Assembly (NCBI GenBank): GCA_963728125.1
Contig: CAVSIZ010000009.1
Coordinates: 186,001-250,000, forward strand
DNA length: 64,000 bases
Direction: 5' to 3'
Source: CAWDCV01 sp963728125
Lineage (GTDB): Bacteria; Actinomycetota; Actinomycetes; CAWDCV01
The stretch's first letter is position 1. Each line of letters begins with the position of its first letter. Below the pieces are notes generated by a model, which had not been told where the DNA came from, ran no database searches, and saw only the letters and a program-made list of their open reading frames with translations. Both the position numbers and the translations under genes were made by a program. This document shows positions 34,916-43,495 of the stretch, one piece after another.

Positions 34916-37900
34916 TCTCGCCGGAGGAGCTGGCGCTGCGGCTGCGCACACCACCGCCCACGCCGGAGCAGGAGCGCGCGATCATGGCGCCCCTGCAGCC
35001 GTACGCCATCGTGGCGGGGGCGGGCTCGGGCAAGACGCAGACGATGGGCCTTCGCGTCGCCTGGCTGGTGGCCAACGGGCACGTCGAGCCGCACCGCGTG
35101 CTCGGGCTCACGTTCACCCGCAAGGCGGCCGGTGAGCTCTCGGTGCGCGTCCGCCGCATGCTGCGCCGGCTGGCGGTCGCGCACGATCGGGATCAATTCC
35201 TCGCCCCGGAGGTCGCAGCGCTGCTTGCCTCAGGCGAGCCCACCGTGTCGACGTACCACGGCTATGCCGCAGCGCTCGTGGCCGAGCACGCGCTGCGGGC
35301 TGGCATTGAACCGTCGGCGCGCCTGCTCGGCGAAGCCATGACGTGGCAGTACGCCGCCGAGGTCGTGCAGGCGTACGACGGTCCGATGGCCAACGTGGAA
35401 CACAAGCCCACGACGGTCATCGCCGACGTGCTCGGGCTCGCCGGCGAGCTCGCCGAGCATCTGGCGACCGCCGACGACGTGCGAGCGCTCAGCGGGCGAC
35501 TGCGCGACCTGCTCGATCCTCTCCCACGGGCGTCGGGGCAGCGCGGGAAGGATCTGCCGCTCGTCGTGGGGGAGCTCCGCCAGACCCTTGCCGGACGGTT
35601 GCAGCTGTTGCCACTCGTGGACCGCTACGTGCAACTGAAGCGGCGACGCGACGCGATGGATTACGGCGACCAGGTGGCACTCGCCGCCCGCATCGCTCGC
35701 GACGATCCGGCCGTCGGCGAGATCGAGCGCAGCCGTTTCAGCGCGGTGCTGCTCGACGAGTACCAGGACACTGGGGAGTCGCAGCGGGTGCTGCTGCGAT
35801 CCCTGTACGGCGATGGTCACGCGGTGACCGCTGTCGGCGATCCCCGGCAGGCGATCTACGGCTGGCGTGGTGCGAGTGCGGGCAACCTCGAGCGGTTTCC
35901 GACCGACTTTCCCCGTTCCGACGGGACGGCCGCGTCGTCCACCGGGCTGACCGTGAGCTTCCGCAACGGCGAACGCATCCTGCTGGCGGCCAACGCACTG
36001 GCCGACGGCATCACCGTTCGCGCGGTCGACGAGGGGCCGCTGCGCGCGGTTGCCGATCGGCAGGATCCCGGCGAGGTCGTGTGTGCCGTGCACGAGACCG
36101 TCGACGACGAGGCTGCCTGGGTGGCGGCGGAGATCGCCGATCGAGGTCGCGATGGGGTGTCGTGGTCGGAGATGGCGGTCCTGGTTCGGCGGCGCTCGCA
36201 GTTCCCGGCGCTCGAAGCGGCGTTGCGCGCCGAAGGCGTGCCGTGCGAGGTGGTCGGCCTGGGCGGCTTACTCCTCGAGCCCGACGTCGCGGACGTCGTT
36301 GCCACCCTGCGCCTCCTGGTCGATGCGTCTGCCGGCAACGCGGCCGTGCGCGTGCTGGCTGGCCCGCGGTGGCGGATCGGCCCTCGCGATCTCGATGCTT
36401 TGGGCCGGCGGGCGCGGCGGCTGGCGCTGCCCGCGCCGGTCGTGGATCGCGCTCCGGCGGACGACGATCCCGAGCCCGATGCCGTCGACGAGCGGAGCCT
36501 CATCGACGCGCTCGACGACCTCGGCTCCTCGGACGCGTACTCACCGGAGGGCTATCGCCGGCTCGTCGACCTGCGCGACGAGTTGCGCCGGTTGCGACGG
36601 GCGTGTGTGCAGCCGCTGCCCGATCTGGTTGCCGACGTCGCCCGGACGCTGGAGCTGGACGTCGAGCTGGCATCGCGTCCCGGATTGGCTGCGGTCGACG
36701 CCACCGTGCACGTGGATCGCCTCATCGAGGTCGCGGAGGAGTTCGTCGCGTCCGGCGAGGACCCCGGGCTGCTCGCCTTTCTGGCGTACCTCGATGCCGC
36801 CGAGGAGAGGGAGCGCGGCCTCGAGCCGGACGTGGCCGAGCCCGAGGGCGACCGCGTCCTCCTGCTGACCGTGCACGCCGCCAAGGGCCTCGAGTGGGAC
36901 GTGGTCGCCGTCGCCGGTCTGACGCGCTGCGTGTTTCCTGTGGAGGGGCAGCCGGTGGCCGACTGGAGCAAGCAGATCGCGGCCCTGCCGTTCCCGTTGC
37001 GCGGCGATCGCGGGGAGCTGCCGACGCTCCAGCTCGACGGTGTCGTCGACCAGAAGCAGGCCGCCGACGCAGTGACAGCCTTCCGCGCAGCATGCAAGGA
37101 GCGCAGCGCGCTCGAGGAGCGACGGCTTGCCTACGTCGCAGTGACCCGGGCTCGCACGACGTTGTTGTGCAGTGGGTACTGGTGGGACACCGCACAGAAG
37201 GCGCGTGGTCCATCGCAGCTGCTGCAAGCGATCCGCGAAGCACCCGGAACCGTGGTCGCGGTCGACGCGCCGCCACCGGCGCCGGACGCCGTCAATCCAC
37301 TCACCGCCCGGCCGCGCTCGGCCAGCTGGCCCCGGGATCCGCTCGACGGGCGACGGGTCGCGATCGAGGACGCGGCCGCCTTGGTTCGCGCTGGCGTCGC
37401 GACATTGCCGGTCACTGCGGAGGAGCAACGCTGGTCGGAGGACGTGGAGCTGTTGCTGCGCGAGCAGGCCGCGCTCGACTCTGCGGGTGACGCCGTCGTC
37501 GAGCTGCCGGGGCAGCTGTCGGTCTCGCAGCTGGTGGCGCTGCGACATGGACCAGGCGAGTTAGCTCGGTCGTTGCGGCGGCCGCTGCCGGCGAAGCCGC
37601 GGCCACTTGCTCGTCGCGGCACCGCGTTCCATGCCTGGCTAGAGACCCTGTACGGACAGCAGCGGCTCCTCGACGTCGACGAGATGCCCGGCGCCGCCGA
37701 CGAGTCGGCCGTGCCCGACGAGGATCTGCTGGAGTTGCAGCAGCGCTTCCGCGACAGCCAGTGGTGGGGACGCGTGCCGGTCGAGGTCGAGCTGCCGTTC
37801 GAGACCTCGATCGAGGGCATCGTCATCCGGGGCCGCGTCGACGCCATCTTCCGCGACGATGACGGCCGCTACGACGTCGTGGACTGGAAAACCGGGCAGG

Positions 37901-38103
37901 TCCCGTCTGGTGCCGAGGCCCAGGCCGCCGCGGTGCAGCTCGCGGCCTATCGGCTGGCCTGGTCGTCGCTCTCGGGCGTCCCGCTCGACGACGTGCGAGC
38001 GGCGTTCCACTACGTCCGCGATGGAGTGACTGTCCGTCCCGTCGACCTCCTCGACGCCGATGGTCTCGCCGCCCTTGTCGCTGCCGTACCGGTGAACGCC
38101 TGA
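34912..38103 (+). CDS. adnB: AdnB: second helicase-nuclease subunit
   Basis: 1063 residues from the GTG at 34912, chosen because it overlaps the adnA stop by 4 bases; an upstream-open frame exists but is the shadow of adnA. Helicase motifs: AIVAGAGSGKTQTMGLRVAW, LGLTFTRKAAGELSVR, AVLLDEYQDTGESQRVLLRS, VGDPRQAIYGWRGAS, LLLTVHAAKGLEWDVVAVAG and RLAYVAVTRARTTL. Nuclease motifs: IRGRVDAIF and YDVVDWKTGQVP. Unlike AdnA the C-terminal Cys cluster is not visible. AdnB supplies the lead motor in mycobacteria. Confidence 0.94.
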   Translation: MISPEELALRLRTPPPTPEQERAIMAPLQPYAIVAGAGSGKTQTMGLRVAWLVANGHVEPHRVLGLTFTRKAAGELSVRVRRMLRRLAVAHDRDQFLAPEVAALLASGEPTVSTYHGYAAALVAEHALRAGIEPSARLLGEAMTWQYAAEVVQAYDGPMANVEHKPTTVIADVLGLAGELAEHLATADDVRALSGRLRDLLDPLPRASGQRGKDLPLVVGELRQTLAGRLQLLPLVDRYVQLKRRRDAMDYGDQVALAARIARDDPAVGEIERSRFSAVLLDEYQDTGESQRVLLRSLYGDGHAVTAVGDPRQAIYGWRGASAGNLERFPTDFPRSDGTAASSTGLTVSFRNGERILLAANALADGITVRAVDEGPLRAVADRQDPGEVVCAVHETVDDEAAWVAAEIADRGRDGVSWSEMAVLVRRRSQFPALEAALRAEGVPCEVVGLGGLLLEPDVADVVATLRLLVDASAGNAAVRVLAGPRWRIGPRDLDALGRRARRLALPAPVVDRAPADDDPEPDAVDERSLIDALDDLGSSDAYSPEGYRRLVDLRDELRRLRRACVQPLPDLVADVARTLELDVELASRPGLAAVDATVHVDRLIEVAEEFVASGEDPGLLAFLAYLDAAEERERGLEPDVAEPEGDRVLLLTVHAAKGLEWDVVAVAGLTRCVFPVEGQPVADWSKQIAALPFPLRGDRGELPTLQLDGVVDQKQAADAVTAFRAACKERSALEERRLAYVAVTRARTTLLCSGYWWDTAQKARGPSQLLQAIREAPGTVVAVDAPPPAPDAVNPLTARPRSASWPRDPLDGRRVAIEDAAALVRAGVATLPVTAEEQRWSEDVELLLREQAALDSAGDAVVELPGQLSVSQLVALRHGPGELARSLRRPLPAKPRPLARRGTAFHAWLETLYGQQRLLDVDEMPGAADESAVPDEDLLELQQRFRDSQWWGRVPVEVELPFETSIEGIVIRGRVDAIFRDDDGRYDVVDWKTGQVPSGAEAQAAAVQLAAYRLAWSSLSGVPLDDVRAAFHYVRDGVTVRPVDLLDADGLAALVAAVPVNA

Positions 38104-38110
38104 CCTGTCC

Positions 38111-38190
38111 GCGATACGCCTCGACTGAGGGCGATACGCCTCCTACAACAGGCGCATCGCCTGAAATGATCACGGATACGTGATCATTTC
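38111..38190. repeat. Two intergenic hairpins after adnB
   Basis: GCGATACGCCTC occurs at 38111-38122 and again at 38131-38142. The second copy can pair with GGCGCATCGCC at 38151-38161 (one mismatch). A second, perfect hairpin follows: GAAATGATCACG at 38163-38174, loop GATA, and its complement at 38179-38190. The TGATCA core recalls the palindromes near 1.6, 15.0 and 49.2 kb. Lies between two plus-strand genes and could terminate the adnAB transcript, but no U-tract follows. Confidence 0.6.
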
Positions 38191-38222
38191 GGAGCTGGGT
38201 GCAGCGCTGTACGGTCCGGGGC

Positions 38223-39245
38223 ATGCGTGCCGTCGTGTTCGAGGAGCCGCACCGCTGGAAGCTGACCGACGTCCCCGATCCAAACCCAGGCCCAGGTGAG
38301 GTACGGCTGCGCAGCGTCGTCACCGGCGTGTGCGGCACCGACCTGCACCTGCTGGCCGGTGGCTTCCTGGCCCGCTACCCGCTCATCCCCGGGCACGAGA
38401 TCGTCGGCCAAGTCGAGTCGCTCGGCGATGGCGTCGACGACCTCAGCGTCGGCGACCTGGTAGCCGCCGACAACACCGTCCTGTGCGGCCACTGCGAGTA
38501 CTGCCGGCGCGATCAGCCGCTCTACTGCCGCAACTTCTACTCCCTCGGCGTGAACGGCCCCGGCGGCTTCGCCGAGTACGTCGTCGTCCAGGCCGCCAAG
38601 TGCTTCCCGCTCGGCGGACTCGACCCGATGGTCGCCGTGATGACCGAGCCGCTGGCCTGCGCGATGCACGGCGCGGACGTTCTCGCCCTGCGGCCTGGGT
38701 CCGACGTGCTGCTGTTCGGTGCCGGACCGACCGGGCTGCTGCTCGCCCAGCTCCTCCTCCACGGCGGCGCCGCGCGGATGACCGTCGCCGCCCCATCGCG
38801 CCACAAGCTCGACCTGGCCCACGCGTTCGGCGTCGACGAGACCATCGTCCTCGACCGCGACGATCCCCAAGCAGCCATGGACCAGCTACGAGACCAAGCC
38901 CCCAGCGGCTACGACGTCGTGATCGAAGCCACCGGCTCGCCCGCTGTGCTCGAGCTTGCGCTGCAGCTGCCCCGCATGGGCGGCACGGTCCTCGTCTACG
39001 GCATGGCCGACGCCGAGGAACGCGTCCCGATCTCCCCGTACGACGTCTTCTCCCGCGAGCTGACCATCAAGGGGTCGTTCGCGCAGACCCACTGCTTCGA
39101 CCGAGCGCTGCTGGCCTTGAGCACGGGCCGCGTACGAACGGACGGCATCGTCACCGACGTCGTTCCGCTGGAGCGGTTCGACGATGCCCTCGCCGCCGTC
39201 ACGAGCTCCACCAGCGTGAAGGCAGTGGTTACGAACGCGCCGTGA
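38223..39245 (+). CDS. Zinc-dependent alcohol dehydrogenase (medium-chain family)
   Basis: 340 residues. Catalytic zinc ligands: Cys in VVTGVCGTDLHLLAGG, His-Glu in PLIPGHEIVGQVESLG and a later acidic ligand. The structural zinc four-Cys loop is CGHCEYCRRDQPLYC. Rossmann fold: VLLFGAGPTGLLLAQLL. The family includes sorbitol, threonine and galactitol dehydrogenases; the substrate cannot be told. This gene separates adnB from the nucleotide-metabolism genes and is not part of the conserved block I remember from mycobacteria. Confidence 0.9.
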   Translation: MRAVVFEEPHRWKLTDVPDPNPGPGEVRLRSVVTGVCGTDLHLLAGGFLARYPLIPGHEIVGQVESLGDGVDDLSVGDLVAADNTVLCGHCEYCRRDQPLYCRNFYSLGVNGPGGFAEYVVVQAAKCFPLGGLDPMVAVMTEPLACAMHGADVLALRPGSDVLLFGAGPTGLLLAQLLLHGGAARMTVAAPSRHKLDLAHAFGVDETIVLDRDDPQAAMDQLRDQAPSGYDVVIEATGSPAVLELALQLPRMGGTVLVYGMADAEERVPISPYDVFSRELTIKGSFAQTHCFDRALLALSTGRVRTDGIVTDVVPLERFDDALAAVTSSTSVKAVVTNAP

Positions 39246-40038
39246 GATCCACATCGACGGCCAGGGCGCAGTGATCGGAGACGCCGAGCGGCATCGCAGT
39301 CACCCGCTGCACGACCGAGGGCTCTACGCCCGAGGCCAGCACGTGGTCGAACTGCACCTTCGGGTTGTACGACGGGTACGTCGGCACCCGGGCCAGCTGA
39401 TGCCATCCGCTGAGGAGGCGAGGCAGCGGTCCGGGCAGGTTGAGGTCACCGACCAGAAACCAGGGGGCGGGCAGCGCCTTCACCCATTGCGTCAGGTCGC
39501 GCAGCTGGTAACCGTTCCACCCCGGCACGAACGACAGGTGAGCGGTGACCACTGTGAAGCGTTGGCCACTCGCTGGTTCGATGACGGCGGCCAGCGCGAG
39601 GCGCGGCTCGTCGGGGACCCGCATCCAGCCGCGACCGCCCGGGGCAAGCAGCGGCAACGAGAACGGTGCGGCCGCCCAGCGCCGCACATGCCACTCCGCC
39701 ACCGGGATCCGGGAGACGAGCCCGATGCCGTACGTCGGCTCGGTGCCCTCGTGGGCCTCATCGGTCGCCGCCGTCCACGGCACCTCCGTGCCCGGCGTGC
39801 CCTGAATGGCTGCGGCGAAGCGCCACCAACCCGCATCCAGGGCGTCCGCGACGACCTCGGTCTGGTCGACGAGGCCGGTGCGCTCCTGCAGCCGATCGAC
39901 CTCTTGCAGTCCCACGATGTCGGCGTCCAGGCTCTTCGCCGACTCGCGCAGCGTGTCCACGGACGTCGACCCGTCGCGCAACGCGATGCCGTGCAACAGG
40001 TTGAACGTCGCCAGGCGCAGCGTTGTCACCCGCGGCAC
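39229..40038 (-). CDS. Endonuclease/exonuclease/phosphatase (EEP) family protein
   Basis: 269 residues from GTG 40038 (GTG 40029 also possible). Motifs: LRLATFNLLHG, DADIVGLQEVDRLQERTG (metal-binding Glu), VVTAHLSFVPGWNGYQLRDL, LVGDLNLPG (catalytic Asp and Asn) and GVSDHCALAVDVDL (catalytic His pair region). The family covers DNA repair nucleases and phosphoesterases; there is no signal peptide, so a cytosolic role is likely. It lies 1 base downstream of the deoD stop on the same strand, and its 3' end overlaps the alcohol dehydrogenase gene. Confidence 0.88.
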   Translation of the reverse strand: MPRVTTLRLATFNLLHGIALRDGSTSVDTLRESAKSLDADIVGLQEVDRLQERTGLVDQTEVVADALDAGWWRFAAAIQGTPGTEVPWTAATDEAHEGTEPTYGIGLVSRIPVAEWHVRRWAAAPFSLPLLAPGGRGWMRVPDEPRLALAAVIEPASGQRFTVVTAHLSFVPGWNGYQLRDLTQWVKALPAPWFLVGDLNLPGPLPRLLSGWHQLARVPTYPSYNPKVQFDHVLASGVEPSVVQRVTAMPLGVSDHCALAVDVDLTARS

Positions 40039-40039
40039 G

Positions 40040-40768
40040 CTAGGCGGCGCCACCCACGACCGCCAACGCGTGCACGGTCTCCAGCGCAAGCTCGGCCGTT
40101 GTGGCGAGCCCCCGTTCCCGCAGTTCGGCGGGCGTGTGCTCGCCCGTCACGACTGAGTCGACGACCTGACAGATCGTCAGCGCACGTGCTCCCGCGCCCG
40201 CCGCAATCGTGAACAGCGCCGCCGTCTCCATCTCGACGGCGAGCACGCCGTAGTCGGCAAGCTGCATGAGCAGCGTCGGGTCCGCGGCATAGAACGCATC
40301 CCACGACGCGATCGGCCCGACGCGTACGTCGATGCCGCGCTGCACCGCGATGTCGTATGCCGTTCGCAGCACGCCGAAGTCCGCGGTCGGCGCGAAGTCG
40401 ATGCCGCGAAAGCGCACCCGATTCATCGCCGAGTCGGTGCAGGCGCTCGTCGCCAGCACGACATCGAGGAGTTCGAGATCGGCGCGCATGGCTCCGCACG
40501 AGCCAACCCGGATCAGCGTGTGGACGCCGTACTCCTCGAGCAACTCAGTGACGTAGATGGATAGCGACGGCATGCCCATGCCCGTGCCCTGCACCGAGAC
40601 GGGCACGCCGCGGTACGTCCCCGTGAAGCCGAGCATGCCGCGCACCCGGGTGTAGCACTGTGCGTCGTCGAGATAGGTCTGTGCGATCCACTCGGCGCGC
40701 AGCGGGTCGCCGGGAAGCAGGACATGCTCGGCAATCTGGCCGGCTGCTGCGCCGATGTGGGTGCTCAT
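40040..40768 (-). CDS. deoD: Purine-nucleoside phosphorylase, DeoD type
   Basis: 242 residues from ATG 40768; the frame is open further upstream but the family starts near MSTHIGAAAGQIAEHVLLPG. Signature: VSVQGTGMGMPSLSIYVTEL, LIRVGSCGAMRADLELLDVV and AVEMETAALFTIA. It phosphorolyses purine (deoxy)nucleosides to free base and (deoxy)ribose-1-phosphate. Trimeric versus hexameric class cannot be fixed by eye, but the motifs and length fit hexameric DeoD. It diverges from the M20-NudC gene. Confidence 0.93.
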   Translation of the reverse strand: MSTHIGAAAGQIAEHVLLPGDPLRAEWIAQTYLDDAQCYTRVRGMLGFTGTYRGVPVSVQGTGMGMPSLSIYVTELLEEYGVHTLIRVGSCGAMRADLELLDVVLATSACTDSAMNRVRFRGIDFAPTADFGVLRTAYDIAVQRGIDVRVGPIASWDAFYAADPTLLMQLADYGVLAVEMETAALFTIAAGAGARALTICQVVDSVVTGEHTPAELRERGLATTAELALETVHALAVVGGAA

Positions 40769-40826
40769 GGCGGGGGATCCTGACACGTCGGTAGCGAAGG
40801 ACTCGTACGCGCCTAGGCTGCCGGTC

Positions 40827-43127
40827 ATGGCGACCGTGCGCAGCTTCGTCGAGTCCGAACGAGATGCCTTCGTGGCCGGTCTCCTCGAGTGGTTGTCCAT
40901 CCCGTCCATCTCGGCCGACCCCACTCACACCGACGACGTACGCCGCTCCGCCGACTGGCTCGCCGCCGTCCTGCTCGGCACCGGCTTTCCCGTCGTCGAG
41001 CTCTGGGAGACGCCGAGCGGGCGGCCAGCGGTCTTCGCCGAGTGGCGCGCAGACGACGACAACGCGCCGACCGCGGTCGTGTACGGACACCACGACGTCC
41101 AGCCGGTCGATCCGCTCGATTCCTGGGAGACGGCACCATTCGAGCCGTTCGTCCGCGGCGACCAGATCGTCGGCCGCGGTGCTGCCGACGACAAGGGGCA
41201 GGTCTTCTTCCACCCACTGGGCGTCCGCGCGCACCTGGCCGCCACCGGTCGCACGGCACCGGCGGTGACGCTCAAGCTCCTGATCGAGGGGGAGGAGGAG
41301 TCCGGGTCGCCGCACCTGCCGACGCTGCTGACCGAGCATCGCGACCGGTTGAGCTGCGACGTCGTCGTCGTCACCGACACCGGGATGTGGGCTGCTGACA
41401 CGCCGTCCACGTGCACGGCCATGCGCGGGCTCACCGACTGCCAGGTCGATCTGCACGGCCCCGATATCGACCTGCACTCCGGCTCCTTCGGGGGAGCGGT
41501 CCGCAACCCGCTGGCGGAGCTGTGCCGCATCGTGGCAGCGCTGCACGACAGCGACGGACGGATCGCGATCCCCGGTTTCTACGACGACGTTCTCCCGCTG
41601 AGCGCGACCGAGCGAGAGCTGTTCGCGAAACTGCCGCTCGACGAGAGCGAGTGGCTGCAGACCGCCGCCAGCAGGGAGGCGTACGGCGAGGCCGGCTATA
41701 CGACACTCGAACGGATCTGGGCTCGCCCGACCGCTGAGGTGAACGGCATCTGGGGCGGTTACACCGGACCGGGCGGCAAGACGATCGTGCCCACCGACGC
41801 GCACGTGAAGCTCTCGTTTCGGCTTGTCGCCAACCAGGATCCCGACGTCGTCCAGCAGCAGTTCGAGGCATGGCTGGCGACTCAGGTGCCACCGGGAATC
41901 GACGCTCAGGTCAATTGGATGGGCGGCGTTCGGCCCTGCGCAACGCCGCTGGACTCTCCTGCTCTGCAGTCCGTGGTCAGGTCGATGGAGCGCGCGTTCG
42001 ACACCGAGGTGCTGTACACCCGCGAGGGTGGGTCCGGCCCGGAAGCCGACCTCGGTGAGATCCTCGCCGCGCCGGTCGTCTTCCTCGGCGTGGGCATGCC
42101 TGACGACCAGGTGCACGCGCCCAACGAGAAGGTCGAGTTGCCGATGCTGCTCAAGGGCGCGGAGGCGGCGGCGTACCTCTGGGATGACCTCGCGTCGACC
42201 TTGTCGTCCGTCAGTCCACAGCGCGTGAGCGGACTGCTGTCGCCTGCGCTGTCGCGCGGCACTGTCGATCGGGTCGCCGAGCGGCGCAGCGATCGGGCCT
42301 GGCTGGATGCTGCGTGGGCGGCGCCGACGTCGCGCGTATTGCTCGTCGCCGACGGGCAGGTCGCCCTGCACGAGGCGGACGCATCGCTGGTGCTGCTCGA
42401 CACCTCGCAGGCGCCGGCCGAACGGCCCCGCTACCTGCTCGGTGTCGACGACGTGGGCGCGTACTTCGCGGTGTCCGTCGATGAGCTGCCGCTGCCCGAG
42501 GGTGCACGGACGGCGGGCCTACGCGAGATCGGCGCCGCTCTCGACGACCGTGACACCGGGCTCGTCGTTCATGCGATCGGCCTGGACAACTGGCATCGGA
42601 CGCATACCCATTGCGCGCGCTGCGGAGCGCCGACCGAGATCGGCGCCGCGGGTCACCTGCGTACGTGCCCACAGGACGGCAGCCAACACTTCCCGCGCAC
42701 CGACCCAGCCGTGATCATGGCCGTCATCTCACCGGACGACCGAGTGCTGCTCGGTCACCAGCACGTCTGGCCGGCGCGGCGATACTCGACCCTCGCGGGC
42801 TTCGTCGAGCCAGGCGAGTCGCTGGAGATGGCTGTCGCGCGCGAGGTACGCGAGGAGGCCGGCGTCGACGTCGTCGCGGTGACCTATATCGCGAGCCAGC
42901 CGTGGCCGTTTCCGTCCAGCCTCATGCTCGGCTTCACCGCCCGCGCCGACAGCGACGACATCCGTCCCGACGGCGACGAGATCGAGGACGTGCGCTGGTT
43001 CAGCCGCGATGCCCTGCGAGAGGACGTCCACTCGGGTGAGCTCCGGCTGCCACCGCCGGTGTCGATCGCGCGACGGCTGATCGAGCTGTGGTACGGCGGC
43101 CCGCTCGGCGATGCCGCCCGCTGGTAG
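40827..43127 (+). CDS. nudC: M20 dipeptidase fused in frame to NudC (NAD+ diphosphatase)
   Basis: 766 residues in one frame. Residues 1 to about 460 are an M20 peptidase: VVYGHHDVQPVDPLDSWE, GRGAADDKGQVFF, LIEGEEESGSPHL, VVTDTGMW, and the final metal His in DDQVHAPNE. From GTG 42225 (residue 467) the sequence reads as a normal NudC: ALSRGTVDRVAERRSDRAWL, a zinc ribbon (HCARCGAPTEIGAAGHLRTC), HFPRTDPAVIMAVI and the Nudix box GFVEPGESLEMAVAREV with REEAGV. Normally these are two genes. The 42225 GTG contains a TGA one base out of frame, so one indel near the junction could create an artificial fusion. TAGGCT lies 7 bases before the ATG. Confidence 0.85.
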   Translation: MATVRSFVESERDAFVAGLLEWLSIPSISADPTHTDDVRRSADWLAAVLLGTGFPVVELWETPSGRPAVFAEWRADDDNAPTAVVYGHHDVQPVDPLDSWETAPFEPFVRGDQIVGRGAADDKGQVFFHPLGVRAHLAATGRTAPAVTLKLLIEGEEESGSPHLPTLLTEHRDRLSCDVVVVTDTGMWAADTPSTCTAMRGLTDCQVDLHGPDIDLHSGSFGGAVRNPLAELCRIVAALHDSDGRIAIPGFYDDVLPLSATERELFAKLPLDESEWLQTAASREAYGEAGYTTLERIWARPTAEVNGIWGGYTGPGGKTIVPTDAHVKLSFRLVANQDPDVVQQQFEAWLATQVPPGIDAQVNWMGGVRPCATPLDSPALQSVVRSMERAFDTEVLYTREGGSGPEADLGEILAAPVVFLGVGMPDDQVHAPNEKVELPMLLKGAEAAAYLWDDLASTLSSVSPQRVSGLLSPALSRGTVDRVAERRSDRAWLDAAWAAPTSRVLLVADGQVALHEADASLVLLDTSQAPAERPRYLLGVDDVGAYFAVSVDELPLPEGARTAGLREIGAALDDRDTGLVVHAIGLDNWHRTHTHCARCGAPTEIGAAGHLRTCPQDGSQHFPRTDPAVIMAVISPDDRVLLGHQHVWPARRYSTLAGFVEPGESLEMAVAREVREEAGVDVVAVTYIASQPWPFPSSLMLGFTARADSDDIRPDGDEIEDVRWFSRDALREDVHSGELRLPPPVSIARRLIELWYGGPLGDAARW

Positions 43128-43135
43128 GCCGCGAC

Positions 43136-43390
43136 CTAGCCGACGGCGGCGAGGCGTTCCTTGACCTGAGCGAGCGACGGGTTCGTCAGCGCCGTGCCGT
43201 CGGGAAAGAGCACGGTCGGGACCGTCTGGTTGCCCCCGTTCACGCTCATGACGTATTCGACGGCACGATCGTCTTCCTCGATGTCGACCTCGCGGTAGGC
43301 GATTCCCTCCCGATCCAGCATCAGCTTCAGGCGGCGGCAGTAGCCGCACCACACCGTGCTGTACATCGTCAGCGGAGGCGCAGCCGACAT
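43136..43390 (-). CDS. mrx1: Mycoredoxin (glutaredoxin-like, CxxC)
   Basis: 84 residues from ATG 43390. Active site TVWCGYCRRLKLML. The rest is glutaredoxin fold: IAYREVDIEEDDRAVEYVMS, NQTVPTVLF (cis-Pro) and the C-terminal ALTNPSLAQVKERLAAV. Mycoredoxins reduce mycothiol-mixed disulfides in actinobacteria, so the host probably makes mycothiol. Position between nudC and uvrD2 matches M. tuberculosis Rv3198A. Convergent with the fusion gene, divergent from uvrD2. Confidence 0.9.
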   Translation of the reverse strand: MSAAPPLTMYSTVWCGYCRRLKLMLDREGIAYREVDIEEDDRAVEYVMSVNGGNQTVPTVLFPDGTALTNPSLAQVKERLAAVG

Positions 43391-43495
43391 CCGTCTCTCC
43401 CAAGGCTCGTGCAGGGTTTGTCCACACAACCAGCGATCTGCCCCCAGTTGTTCCCCATTCCGGCCTGACCGACCCTGTCATCGCCGGATGCCAAG

